The notes below the pieces were generated by a model. It saw only the letters and a program-made list of their open reading frames with translations, ran no database searches and was not told the DNA's origin. A program made the position numbers and the translations under genes. From NCBI RefSeq assembly GCF_900094705.1, contig NZ_FMAR01000001.1, positions 558,001 through 622,000 on the forward strand: a DNA stretch of 64,000 nucleotides. Reading direction: 5' to 3'. This document shows, in pieces, positions 33,842-43,344 of this stretch (the first letter of the stretch is position 1; the number at the start of each line of letters is the position of its first letter). This DNA comes from Chitinophaga costaii (lineage in GTDB: Bacteria > Bacteroidota > Bacteroidia > Chitinophagales > Chitinophagaceae).

Positions 33842-35890
33842 ATGAAAAAGCAACTTGCCCGGCTGGGATGCTCCATACTGGCTTTCACGTTATGCCACAT
33901 CGCTGTTGCGCAAAAAGGTGAAGTGATAAACCGGTTATCGAATGCTCAGACCAATGCTTTTTACACCAGTAACAAAGCACCGCTTGCAGCGTCTTACTTC
34001 ATTAAACTACCCATTGCCAGTATTACCCCCGGCGGTTTTGTGCGCAAAGCTATGGAGCTGGAAAGAGACGGCCTGGCCGGCCATCTCGGCGAGATCAGCC
34101 TATGGCTTTCCAAAACCGACAACGCCTGGCTGAATAAGGAAGGTATAGGCAAATACGGTTGGGAAGAGCTTCCCTACTGGCTGAAAGGTTATGGCGATAT
34201 GGCCTACATACTGCACGATGAGCATATGCTGAAAGAAACCAAATTCTGGATAAACGCCGTACTCAATAACCAACGCGATAACGGCGACTTCGGCCCCAAG
34301 GTGGAAAGGGGCACCGGCAAACGCGATCTATGGACTAACATGCCTATGCTCTGGTGCCTGCAATCGTACTACGATTACACCCACGACCCGCGTGTGCTCA
34401 CGTTGATGACCAGATACTTTAAATGGCAGCTCTCCATCCCCGACGATCAATTCCTGGAAGACTATTGGGAAAACAGCCGTGGAGGCGATAATATGTACAG
34501 CGTTTACTGGCTGTACAACATCACCGGCGACAGGTTCCTGCTGGACCTGGCCACAAAACTGGACAAAAATACGGCCAACTGGCGCCAGCTCAATAACCTG
34601 CCCAACTGGCACAATGTGAATATCGCCCAGTGCTTTCGCGAGCCCGCACAGTACTACCAGCAAAGCAAAGACACCAATGACCTGCACGCCACCTATAACG
34701 ATTTTTACCTGGTGCGTAACATTTACGGACAAGTGCCAGGCGGCATGTTCGGCGCCGATGAAAACGCGCGCAAAGGTTACGACGATCCCCGCCAGGCTAT
34801 TGAAACCTGCGGCATGGTGGAACAGATCACTTCAGACAATATGCTCACCAGCATCACCGGAGATCCGCTGTGGGCGGAAAATGCGGAGAATGTAGCTTTT
34901 AACCAGTTCTCCGCCGCCTTCACGCCGGACTACCGTTCCCTGCGTTATCTCACCGCGCCGAACATGATCATCAACGATGGAAAAAACCACTCGCCCGGCA
35001 TTGCCAACGAAGGCCCTTTCCTGATGATGAACCCCTTCAGCAGCCGCTGCTGCCAGCATAACCACGCAGCTGGCTGGGTATACTATTCCGAATACAGCTG
35101 GATGGCCACACCAGACAATGGCCTGGCGGCACAACTTTATTTCGAAAATAAGGTAAAAGCCAAAGTGGGCCATGGCCAGGAAGTAAGCATCACCCAGCAC
35201 ACCCACTACCCTTTCGACAGCGGTATTCAACTCACGTTGAACACCGCTGCCAGTGTGGATTTCCCGCTCTATCTGCGTATCCCGGAATGGTGTAAAACAC
35301 CTTCCGTAAAGGTGAATGGCAAGGCATTATCCATAACTGCTAACGCCTACGGTTATATTAAATTGAGTAACCGCTGGAAAAATGGCGATCAGGTATTCAT
35401 CAACTTCCCGATGGAAATCAGCGTGCGTACCTGGGATAAAAATAAAAACAGCGTAAGCGTGAATTATGGCCCGCTTACCTATTCGCTGAAAATTAAAGAA
35501 GACTACACCAAAACAGACGGCCGCCATAATGCACAGGGCGATGCCGGATGGCAGCCCAGCGCCGATCCGGAAAAATGGCCTTCTTTCGAGATTCATCCTG
35601 GTTCTTCATGGAACTATGGTTTATTGTTAAACGAAAAAGATCCGGCCAGCTCCTTTAAGGTGATGAAGAAAGCATGGCCGGCGGATAATAATCCTTTCAC
35701 GAACACCAATGCACCCATAGTGCTGATCGCAAAGGGCAAGCAGATCCCAGCCTGGGGCATTGATCAATATGGATTGGTAGCGGTATTGCCGCAAAGCCCC
35801 GTTCAGAGCAGCGAGCCGGTCACCCCACTCACGCTGGTACCGATGGGAGGCGCAAGGTTGCGGATATCGGCGTTTCCTGTAGTGAAGTAA
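33842..35890 (+). CDS. Glycoside hydrolase family 127-like (beta-L-arabinofuranosidase)
   Basis: A 682-residue exported enzyme. The ATG at 33842 opens a clear signal peptide (MKKQLARLGCSILAFTLCHIAVAQ). The central (alpha/alpha) barrel has KGYGDMAYIL, the zinc-ligand motif ETC (Glu321, Cys323) and the vicinal cysteines Cys403-Cys404 in SSRCCQHNHAAGW, matching the Glu-Cys-Cys-Cys zinc site with a nucleophilic cysteine known for GH127. Beta-sandwich domains follow (YLRIPEWCKTPSVKVNGK). GH127 members cleave beta-L-arabinofuranosides; related families GH137/GH146 are alternatives. It faces the MFS transporter across a shared operator. Confidence 0.88.
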   Translation: MKKQLARLGCSILAFTLCHIAVAQKGEVINRLSNAQTNAFYTSNKAPLAASYFIKLPIASITPGGFVRKAMELERDGLAGHLGEISLWLSKTDNAWLNKEGIGKYGWEELPYWLKGYGDMAYILHDEHMLKETKFWINAVLNNQRDNGDFGPKVERGTGKRDLWTNMPMLWCLQSYYDYTHDPRVLTLMTRYFKWQLSIPDDQFLEDYWENSRGGDNMYSVYWLYNITGDRFLLDLATKLDKNTANWRQLNNLPNWHNVNIAQCFREPAQYYQQSKDTNDLHATYNDFYLVRNIYGQVPGGMFGADENARKGYDDPRQAIETCGMVEQITSDNMLTSITGDPLWAENAENVAFNQFSAAFTPDYRSLRYLTAPNMIINDGKNHSPGIANEGPFLMMNPFSSRCCQHNHAAGWVYYSEYSWMATPDNGLAAQLYFENKVKAKVGHGQEVSITQHTHYPFDSGIQLTLNTAASVDFPLYLRIPEWCKTPSVKVNGKALSITANAYGYIKLSNRWKNGDQVFINFPMEISVRTWDKNKNSVSVNYGPLTYSLKIKEDYTKTDGRHNAQGDAGWQPSADPEKWPSFEIHPGSSWNYGLLLNEKDPASSFKVMKKAWPADNNPFTNTNAPIVLIAKGKQIPAWGIDQYGLVAVLPQSPVQSSEPVTPLTLVPMGGARLRISAFPVVK

Positions 35891-35915
35891 AGTGTATGCT
35901 TATAATAACAAAGGA

Positions 35916-35935
35916 GGCTACCTGTAAAGGCAGCC
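35916..35935. terminator. Possible hairpin between convergent GH127 and RND operon
   Basis: GGCTACCT/AGGCAGCC stem (one A-C mismatch, 3-nt loop). T runs on either side are poor, so this is a weak candidate for either strand. Confidence 0.3.
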
Positions 35936-35974
35936 CCCCTGTGTATAAAAAAAATTAAGTTTGATTATATCTCC

Positions 35975-37345
35975 TTACTTCCATCCGCCACCTAAACTGC
36001 GGTATAAATTTACCACTGCCTGCAACTGTTGCAGTTTGTCGCTGATATGATCCAATTGTGCCGACAGCAGGCTTTGTTCGGAGGTGAGTACATCGGTATA
36101 ATTGGTGGAAGAAGTATATTTCAGTAATTCCTTCGTATAGTCTACTGCTTTTTGCAGGTAAGCAATTTGCCTTTCACGCAAACTAATTTTTTCTACGGCG
36201 GCCTGGTAATTGAATAATGCATCGGATACTTCCTGCCCTGCGGTAAGCAACGTTTGCCGGAAGGTGATCAGCGCTTCGTCTTGCTGTGCCTGGGCGACTT
36301 GCAGGCGTTGTTTATTTAAACCCCGGTTAAAGATGGGTTGTGTAAGCCCGCCTACCACACTGCCAAACAAAGCCGGCGCGTTGAAAAAGTTAGACACGCT
36401 GGTGCTATATAAACCGCCCTGGGCGGTGATGGTAAGGGAAGGATAAAAATAGGCACGGGCGGCATTGGTTAGTTCAAAATTATAACGGTATTGGTATTCC
36501 GCTTCCTGCACATCTGGCCGGTTGGCCAGCAGCTGGATAGGTACCCCTATTTTTAAATCAGTATAAACCTTCTGGTCTTTAAGGCTATCCCGCTGAATAT
36601 CGCCCGGATTACGACCCAGCAACACGCTAATGGCGTTTTCCGTTTGCCGGATAGATTGCCGCAGGTCTGGAATGGTTACTTCTGCAGCGTAACGATTGGC
36701 TTCACTTTGCACTACGGCAGCACTGGTTACCACATCACTTTCTTTGAGCGTTTTCATGGTAATGGCGTCCAGCTTGCGGTTTTCCACGGTTTTGAGGGTT
36801 ACCTGTAATTGGGCATCGTAGCCCAGGAGGGCATAGTAGTTAGTAGCGATATCGGAAACAAGCTGGGTCATTACGGCACGCTTGTAGGACTGGCTTTGCA
36901 GCAAAGCCGCCAGGGCCGCACGTTTGGAGCTTCTATATTTCCCCCAGAGATCTGCTTCCCAACTGCTGCTACCTGCCAATTCATATAGTTCATTACTAAC
37001 CGCGCCCCTGTTGGCCTGTTGCTGGTAAGTAGCCGTAAGGCCGCCGGAAAGTTCAGGGAAAAATGCCGCCCTGCTCTGGCGCAAGTTGGCCGTTGCCTGG
37101 CGAATGCGAGCCATGGCTACTTCTAAGTCCAAATTGTGCGCAATACCATCGGCAATCAATGCCTGCAAAGTGGTATCGGAAAAAAGCTGTTTCCAGGAAA
37201 GGTCTGCCAGGTTGCTGCTATCTGCCGTTTGGATGCTGTCGCGGTAAAGGCTTGCACCTACCGCTTCCTGAGGGGTATGATAGGGCTTCGCCACCTTACA
37301 GGAAGCAACCAGTAATATTAAACCAATAATAATTGCCCATTTCAT
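35975..37345 (-). CDS. RND efflux outer-membrane factor (NodT/OprM type lipoprotein)
   Basis: A 456-residue TolC-like channel. The N-terminal lipobox gives Cys16 (LLVASCKVAKPYH). The sequence has two repeats rich in long coiled-coil helices (DLEVAMARIRQATANLRQSRAAFFPELSG and, later, LNKQRLQVAQAQQDEALITFRQTLL), and the typical LGRNPGDI and NRPDVQEAEY motifs. It forms the outer-membrane exit duct for the RND pump encoded 21 nt upstream. It is the last gene of the three-gene operon. Confidence 0.93.
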   Translation of the reverse strand: MKWAIIIGLILLVASCKVAKPYHTPQEAVGASLYRDSIQTADSSNLADLSWKQLFSDTTLQALIADGIAHNLDLEVAMARIRQATANLRQSRAAFFPELSGGLTATYQQQANRGAVSNELYELAGSSSWEADLWGKYRSSKRAALAALLQSQSYKRAVMTQLVSDIATNYYALLGYDAQLQVTLKTVENRKLDAITMKTLKESDVVTSAAVVQSEANRYAAEVTIPDLRQSIRQTENAISVLLGRNPGDIQRDSLKDQKVYTDLKIGVPIQLLANRPDVQEAEYQYRYNFELTNAARAYFYPSLTITAQGGLYSTSVSNFFNAPALFGSVVGGLTQPIFNRGLNKQRLQVAQAQQDEALITFRQTLLTAGQEVSDALFNYQAAVEKISLRERQIAYLQKAVDYTKELLKYTSSTNYTDVLTSEQSLLSAQLDHISDKLQQLQAVVNLYRSLGGGWK

Positions 37346-37366
37346 AATTACAACTGCATTAAATTT

Positions 37367-40300
37367 TTACGAATGTGCCGGGGCTGGGTGATCCTGATCC
37401 TCTTCCTCATCTACCAACAATTTTTTGCCCCGCACTTTTTCCTGCAATCCCTGGAAAATTACAAACAAGGTAGGTATCACAAATACACCGAGCAAGGTGC
37501 CAAACAGCATACCGCCAATAGCGCCTGTGCCAATAGACCGGTTTCCCTTAGCGCCAACACCACTGGCAAACATAAGCGGCATTAGCCCAAATATAAAGGC
37601 AAAAGAGGTCATGAGGATAGGCCTCAAACGCGCCTTGCCACCCTCTATCGCAGATTCCAACAGGCCCATGCCCTTAGCCCTGCGCTCTACTGCAAACTCT
37701 ACGATCAAAATGGCATTCTTAGCCAGCAATCCAATGAGCATTATCAGCGAAATCTGTACGTAAATGTTATTATCCAGGTTGAAGATTTTTGCAAATGCAT
37801 ACACGCCGGAAAGCCCTACCGGCAGAGACAATAGCACGGCAAAAGGCAACAGGTAGCTCTCATACTGTGCACTGAGCAGCAGGTACACAAAGAGCAGTGA
37901 TAAAATAAATACATATACCATTTGCGAACCCGCATTCTGTTCTTCCCGCGATATGCCTGAATACTCAAAGCCATATCCCTGCGGCAAGGTTTGGGCCGCC
38001 ACCTGCTGGATGGCCTGGAGCGACTGGCCGGTACTATAACCAGGGTTGGGCGAACCATTGACCGAGATAGCGGTAAACAAATTAAAGCGCGATACGCTTT
38101 CCGGCCCGAAAATGCGCTTCATAGTAATGAACTCCGTTACAGGCGCCATGCCATTAGGAGTCTTCACCGATATACGGTTGAGGCCTAAAGTGGTAGACCG
38201 GTAGTTAGTATCTGCCTGCATGATCACCCGGTATTGCTGACCAAATTCATTGAAATTAGATACGTAAGAACTGCCATAAAATGCCTGCATGGCACTGATA
38301 ACATCCGTTACCATAATACCCGCATCTTTACACTTGGCCACATTCACATCCATTTGATATTGTGGAAAATTGGGATTGAAGGAAGTAGCGGCATATTGTA
38401 TTTCAGGCCGGTTATTTAATTCGCCCAGGAAGGCCTGCCCAACTTTATAAAATTCGTCGATGGTATGGCCTCCTTTGTCCTGTAGTTGTAGCGTGAAGCC
38501 GCCACTGGTACCAAAACCAGTAATCGTGGGCTGCTGCATAAATACAAGACTGGCCGGGTGCAGGTAGGCCGTGCGGGCGGTGAGTTGTTTAATAATATCA
38601 TCGTCACTCACACCTTTGCGCAGGTCCCAAGGTTTGAGGCGGATGATGATCAGGCCATAGGCACTCCCTGTTCCTGCAATAAAGTTCTGACCCAGGTTAC
38701 GCAACGTACTTTGTACCTCCGGAATGGTATGGGCAATACTATCTACCTGATTTTCGATGGCCGTTACCCGCTCCATGGATGATGCTGGCGGCAGCGATAC
38801 ATTTGCATAAATAATTCCCATATCTTCTTTAGGCACAAAACTGGAGGGTGTACTGCGCAGCAGAATTACGAAGCTGGCAGCAAAGATGATAACAGCCGCC
38901 CACACCAGCCAGCGCCGGTGCGAGAGGAAGGTTACGGCCTTACTATATTTAGCGGTCATCGCGTTATAGCCGGCATTGAAGGCCACTCCAAACCGTTGCA
39001 TTAATGTTCTCTGTTCCCCTTCCTTGCCATGATCAGGTGGTTTCAGAAAAAGCGCTGCCAGGGCAGGACACAACGTAAGTGCATTAACTGCGGAGATAAT
39101 AATAGCAATGGCCAGCGTAATTCCAAACTGCCGGTAAAACACGCCTGCCGATCCGGTTACGAAAGTTACTGGCAAAAATACAGACACCATCACCAGCGTG
39201 ATAGCTACGATGGCGCCGGATATTTCGCTCATGGCATCCTTAGCGGCCTTCACCGGAGATTTATATCCGCTTTCCAATTTGGCATGCACTGCCTCTACCA
39301 CTACAATAGCGTCGTCTACTACAATACCGATAGCCAGCACCAGTGCAAATAAGGTAAGCAGGTTAATGCTGAAACCAAACAAATAGAGAAAGAAGAAAGT
39401 GCCGGTAATAGATACTGGTACTGAAATGCCATGAATAATCGTGGAGCGAAAGTCTTGCAGGAAAATAAAGATCACGAGAAACACCAGGGCAAAACATTCT
39501 ATCAGGGTGTGTACTACTTTTTCAATACTGGCATTGAGGAACAGGTTAATGTCTACCATGTAGGTATAGTGAATACCTTGCGGAAAACTTTGGGCAGCCT
39601 GTTCCAGCACCTTTTTACAATTATTGATAACGTCGCGTGCGTTGGAGCCGGGGGTTTGGTTAATGGAAATGCCAACCGACTGTTTTCCATTTGTAGTCGT
39701 AAAGCTGTTGTAGGTCTGTGACCCTAATTCTACGCGGGCAATATTTTTCAGGCGGAGATACTGTCCGTTGCCAATAGATTTGATAATGATATTCTCGAAC
39801 TGGTCTACCGAGGTAAGGCGGCCACTGTAGCGGATTACGTACTGGAAGCTCTGGTTATCATTTTCCCCGAACTTACCCGGGGCCGCGTCGATGTTCTGTT
39901 CTGTAAGCGCGGTCTGCACATCGTCTGTAGACACACCGTACACCGACATCACATCGGGTTTTAGCCAGATGCGCATAGAATACGTCTTGGCGGAGCCAAA
40001 TACGCTGGCATCCCCTACACCAGTTACGCGCTGCAACTGCGGGATCACGTTGATGGCCGCATAGTTTTGCAAAAAAGTCTGATCATATTCCGGCTTATCG
40101 CTGTAGATAGACATGATCAGCAGGTTACTGGTTTGCCGTTTACGCACCGTAACCCCTACTTTGGTCACTTCTTGAGGAAGCAGGGCGGTGGCGGCAGATA
40201 CGCGGTTCTGCACGTCTACGGCAGCCTGGTCCGGATCGCGGCCTACATTAAAAAACACCTGGATGTTGCCTACACCATCATTCGTAGCCGTGGAAGTAAG

Positions 40301-40531
40301 ATAGGTCATTCCTTCCACCCCATTGATTTGCTGTTCCAGCGGAACAATCACGCTCTTCAGCACTACATCCGCATTGGCACCACTGTAGGTAGTAGATACC
40401 TGCACCGTGGGTGGTGCGATGTCAGGGTATTGGGAGATGGGTAATTTTACCACGCCGAGTATACCCAGCAGCACGATAAGAATGGAAATAACGGTACTGA
40501 GCACCGGTCGTTCTATGAATATTTTCAGCAT
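37367..40531 (-). CDS. RND multidrug efflux permease (HAE1/AcrB family)
   Basis: A 1054-residue inner-membrane proton antiporter with the canonical twelve membrane segments and two large periplasmic loops. The start MLKIFIERPVLSTVISILIVLLGILGVVKLP, the NQTPGSNA loop, and the proton-relay aspartates Asp406 and Asp407 in IGIVVDDAIVVVEAV are characteristic of HAE1 pumps for hydrophobic and amphiphilic drugs; heavy-metal RNDs differ here. The second half has GIIYANVSLPPASS and LVDEEEDQDH at the cytoplasmic end. Middle gene of the operon, 11 nt after the adaptor. Confidence 0.95.
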   Translation of the reverse strand: MLKIFIERPVLSTVISILIVLLGILGVVKLPISQYPDIAPPTVQVSTTYSGANADVVLKSVIVPLEQQINGVEGMTYLTSTATNDGVGNIQVFFNVGRDPDQAAVDVQNRVSAATALLPQEVTKVGVTVRKRQTSNLLIMSIYSDKPEYDQTFLQNYAAINVIPQLQRVTGVGDASVFGSAKTYSMRIWLKPDVMSVYGVSTDDVQTALTEQNIDAAPGKFGENDNQSFQYVIRYSGRLTSVDQFENIIIKSIGNGQYLRLKNIARVELGSQTYNSFTTTNGKQSVGISINQTPGSNARDVINNCKKVLEQAAQSFPQGIHYTYMVDINLFLNASIEKVVHTLIECFALVFLVIFIFLQDFRSTIIHGISVPVSITGTFFFLYLFGFSINLLTLFALVLAIGIVVDDAIVVVEAVHAKLESGYKSPVKAAKDAMSEISGAIVAITLVMVSVFLPVTFVTGSAGVFYRQFGITLAIAIIISAVNALTLCPALAALFLKPPDHGKEGEQRTLMQRFGVAFNAGYNAMTAKYSKAVTFLSHRRWLVWAAVIIFAASFVILLRSTPSSFVPKEDMGIIYANVSLPPASSMERVTAIENQVDSIAHTIPEVQSTLRNLGQNFIAGTGSAYGLIIIRLKPWDLRKGVSDDDIIKQLTARTAYLHPASLVFMQQPTITGFGTSGGFTLQLQDKGGHTIDEFYKVGQAFLGELNNRPEIQYAATSFNPNFPQYQMDVNVAKCKDAGIMVTDVISAMQAFYGSSYVSNFNEFGQQYRVIMQADTNYRSTTLGLNRISVKTPNGMAPVTEFITMKRIFGPESVSRFNLFTAISVNGSPNPGYSTGQSLQAIQQVAAQTLPQGYGFEYSGISREEQNAGSQMVYVFILSLLFVYLLLSAQYESYLLPFAVLLSLPVGLSGVYAFAKIFNLDNNIYVQISLIMLIGLLAKNAILIVEFAVERRAKGMGLLESAIEGGKARLRPILMTSFAFIFGLMPLMFASGVGAKGNRSIGTGAIGGMLFGTLLGVFVIPTLFVIFQGLQEKVRGKKLLVDEEEDQDHPAPAHS

Positions 40532-40542
40532 AAGATGTCCGG

Positions 40543-41712
40543 TTAGGATTGACTTTGACTTGCTTGGAACACGTGATTAAGGCTGTCTGCATTGGCAGGT
40601 TTGGGTACAATCTTCGTACTATCTTTCAGGTTATTACCACCTATCAATACACGGTCGCCGGCTTTCAGTCCCTGCTGCACGATCATGAATTGCCCGTTGT
40701 TACTGGGCACTGCGGTAACGGCGGTACTCATAACTATATCATTTTTGAGTACGACATACACGAAACGTTTGTTCTGCAATTCGTAAGTAGCACTTTGCGG
40801 TACCAGTAAGGCCGTGTCTATCACACGTGGCAGGCGGATGGTAGCGCTGGCACCGCTGCGGATAACGCCCTGCGGGTTGGGAAACAGTGCTTTAAGACTG
40901 GCTGTACCTGTTTCGGTAGCAATCAGACCGCTGGCCGTTTCTACCCTGCCCTTCTGCGGATATTCTACCCCATTGGCCAGCACCAGGGTTACTGGTGGCA
41001 GTTGCTTCAACTTGTCTTCCCAGCTACTGCCCTTCAGTCGCTCAGACAGGTTGAGTAATTGTTTTTCATTGAGGGAAAAGTATGCATACACATCGGAGAT
41101 CGTAGACAGCATGGTGAGTGGATTGGTAGTAGTACTGCTCACCAGCGCGCCAATTTTATAAGGGATAGAACCAATTACACCTGCCTGCGGCGCGCGCAGG
41201 AAAGTATAGCCCAGGTTGGTCTCTGCATTGGCCAGGGTTGCATTGGCCTGCGCCAGCGCGGCCTCTTTAGATTCTAAAGTATATTCGGCCGACTTCAGTT
41301 CATAAGCGCTTACGATGTCTTTTTCTACCAGCGGCCTTACCTTTTCTACGTCCATCCGGGCAGCATTTACATCGGCAATAGCGCTTTTAATGGCGGCATT
41401 GGCGGTAATTACGGCCTGGTCGTATTGTGGGTTGCTGATCTTAAAAAGCAATTGCCCTTTAGCCACGGTGGCTCCTTCATTTACATAAATAGCTTCTACG
41501 TAGCCATCTACTTTGGGACGGATCTCAATCACTTGCTGGCCTTCAATAACCGCCGGAAATTCACTGAAAATGGTAGCCTGTTGTGGCTGCACGGTTAATA
41601 CCTGGTATACTTTTGAGCCGCCTTTCCTGCTATCGTCAGGCTTTTGATGGCAGGCTGTAAGCAGGTTGCCCAGCGTAATAACCGCGTAAGCGATGGTCGC
41701 ATGTAATTTCAT
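40543..41712 (-). CDS. RND periplasmic adaptor (membrane fusion) lipoprotein
   Basis: A 389-residue AcrA/MexA-type adaptor. The signal peptide ends in NLLTAC, with lipid attachment at Cys21. VIEIRPKVDGYVEAIYVNEGATVAKGQLLFKI is the biotinyl-lipoyl-like first half, an alpha-helical hairpin with VEKDIVSAYELKSAEYTLESKEAALAQANATL follows, and FLRAPQAGVIGSIPYKIGALV is the returning half. The C-terminal part is the membrane-proximal beta domain. It is the first gene of the operon and links the pump to the outer-membrane factor. Confidence 0.93.
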   Translation of the reverse strand: MKLHATIAYAVITLGNLLTACHQKPDDSRKGGSKVYQVLTVQPQQATIFSEFPAVIEGQQVIEIRPKVDGYVEAIYVNEGATVAKGQLLFKISNPQYDQAVITANAAIKSAIADVNAARMDVEKVRPLVEKDIVSAYELKSAEYTLESKEAALAQANATLANAETNLGYTFLRAPQAGVIGSIPYKIGALVSSTTTNPLTMLSTISDVYAYFSLNEKQLLNLSERLKGSSWEDKLKQLPPVTLVLANGVEYPQKGRVETASGLIATETGTASLKALFPNPQGVIRSGASATIRLPRVIDTALLVPQSATYELQNKRFVYVVLKNDIVMSTAVTAVPSNNGQFMIVQQGLKAGDRVLIGGNNLKDSTKIVPKPANADSLNHVFQASQSQS

Positions 41713-42195
41713 TACTTCCCGTTTTGCTTTATATTCTATTATCTTTTGCCAGGCAAGCCATGGATGAGGATCAACAACAGCAGCATAATGCTGTATGCTT
41801 GCCTGAATAAAGATACGTATTTAATGATGTCTGTTTTGATGCTGTTTTAATGATGCCATAAAACAATTTAATCTTATTCTAATGCAGTCCCAGCTTCATT
41901 CTAAATGACTGCAAGTTGAACAATATTTTCACCACTCCGGCATAGAAGATTGTTATTTTTTGTTAACTGAAAACAAATTCGCTACAGAATCTATTAATCA
42001 TCACTACTCGCTAACTAATTATGAGCTTCGCGAGGCCGCCGGTAGACTGGTATGGAAGGTGGCAGTGCATTCGCTATCTAGTGAATGTTGCAAAAACGGT
42101 TAACTTGTACATTATGCAGCGCAGCATATCAATGATAACAGCCAACCCCACCTGGTAACGGGCCATCATAACGCAAAATAGGGTGCTCCTTTAAA
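41713..42195. other. Gap with long inverted repeat upstream of the RND operon
   Basis: No gene is seen in this 483-nt stretch. CAGGCAAGC (41750-41758) pairs with GCTTGCCTG (41797-41805) around an inner palindrome CAGCATAATGCTG (41781-41793), just upstream of the adaptor gene on the minus strand. It may be an operator or a structured 5' leader. The remaining bases show only AT-rich, promoter-like sequence. Confidence 0.4.
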
Positions 42196-42213
42196 ATGCT
42201 TTACATTTACCTT

Positions 42214-42838
42214 ATGGAATTGCTTACTAATAGCACCATTCCTGCCTATTCTTTGCTACCATCCATTGCCAATGGAAACAGCTTGTTCGAGATGAGGGAC
42301 CTGCATGGAACAGAACAACACAACCCCTCTTTTTTCTTGACGCATCACCGGAAAAATTTTTACATGTTCGTGGTGGTAAAAAGCAGGGAGCAGCCGTCAT
42401 TGGATAAACACAATACCTTACATACTGCGGCCAGACATGTTTTATTTAACCGTGCCGGCACAGGTGTATGTATAAGAAGTGCAGGAACCCAACACAGGTT
42501 TTGGGGTTTGCTTTCTTGTTAAAGAAATTCCAATCGCTGGTAGCAGCCCATTACACCACCTTGCAAAACGTGGCTGCCTATGCTTACATGCGACACATTT
42601 CGGCCCGGCATCTTGGCGCGGTGGAAAAACAGCAGAGCGGCAAAAACGCCATTGAGCATATCCACGCCCTAAATATGCAGGAAGCCAAAAGACAATTGTT
42701 CCACACGACGGATAGCAGTAAGGAAGTTACTTACCATCTCGGATATGATGAGGCTTCTTATTTCAAACGCTTATTAAACGGCATCAACAGCAAACACCGC
42801 TCACCTACCAGAACACCACCCGGGAAATGTACCAGTGA
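42214..42838 (+). pseudogene. Broken AraC-family transcriptional regulator gene
   Basis: Three frames together encode pieces of one AraC-type regulator. Frame 1 (from ATG 42214, stop at 42522) has the N-terminal sensor start, with FFLTHHRKNFYMFVVVK. A second frame (about 42510-42765) has the HTH pair: KKFQSLVAAHYTTLQNVAAYAYMRHISARHLG and AKRQLFHTTDSSKEVTYHLGYDEASYFKR. A third frame gives the natural end LIKRHQQQTPLTYQNTTREMYQ with a stop at 42836-42838. The middle of the sensor domain, normally about 80-100 residues, is missing. So at least two frameshifts and a deletion have destroyed the gene. Confidence 0.8.
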
Positions 42839-42921
42839 AACCTTCGTAAGTACTATTTCGCTGAATATACCAACTCTACTTTTGAGGTAAGTTCCTGGAA
42901 AATGGTGGGAACATCCTGCGC

Positions 42922-42967
42922 ATAGAAAAAGGCCAAAACCTGCTATTGAAGCGGATTTTGGCCTTTT
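42922..42967 (-). terminator. Terminator of the tRNA-Gln gene
   Basis: Twelve-bp stem AAAAGGCCAAAA/TTTTGGCCTTTT with a 17-nt loop (42927-42938 and 42956-42967) and a T-rich end on the minus strand, starting directly after the tRNA 3' end. Confidence 0.75.
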
Positions 42968-42968
42968 G

Positions 42969-43039
42969 TTGCCGAACCTGGATTCGAACCAAGACAAACA
43001 GAGTCAGAGTCTGTCGTACTACCGTTATACTATTCGGCA
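42969..43039 (-). tRNA. tRNA-Gln (anticodon CTG)
   Basis: On the minus strand a cloverleaf can be folded: acceptor TGCCGAA/TTCGGCA (7 bp, with the U1-A72 pair typical of tRNA-Gln), D stem GTAT/GTAC, anticodon stem ACAGA/TCTGT with loop CTCTGAC (anticodon CTG), T arm CTTGG-TTCGAAT-CCAGG, discriminator A. CCA is not encoded. It is followed at once by a terminator hairpin. The length is 71 nt. Confidence 0.92.
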
Positions 43040-43344
43040 ATAGTATTTTTGTTGTTGCGGGTGGCAAAAATAAGATTTTTCCCAATAAGTCCAAAGTAGA
43101 TTTTTAATTTCCCGGTCAAATCACGCTCAAATGACCAGTGATGGCGAATTTTAAGCCCCTCACCGGCAGCCGCCTTTCCAACCACCGGCCTGCTATTTAT
43201 ACTGTAGCATGGCCTCAGGGGAGTGAAAATTACAAGTGAAAGAGCGGCTCCATACCGGGGAAATATTTCTCACAGCGCCGGCCACTACCTTTTTAACAAG
43301 CGCCCGCATGGTTTGCCGGGTATTTGTGCTTACTTCCATATTCA

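Noticed and set aside
40543..41712. Heavy-metal (CusB/CzcB) type for the RND adaptor
   Set aside because: The adjacent pump has the HAE1-type motifs and no metal-binding Met or His clusters are seen in the adaptor.
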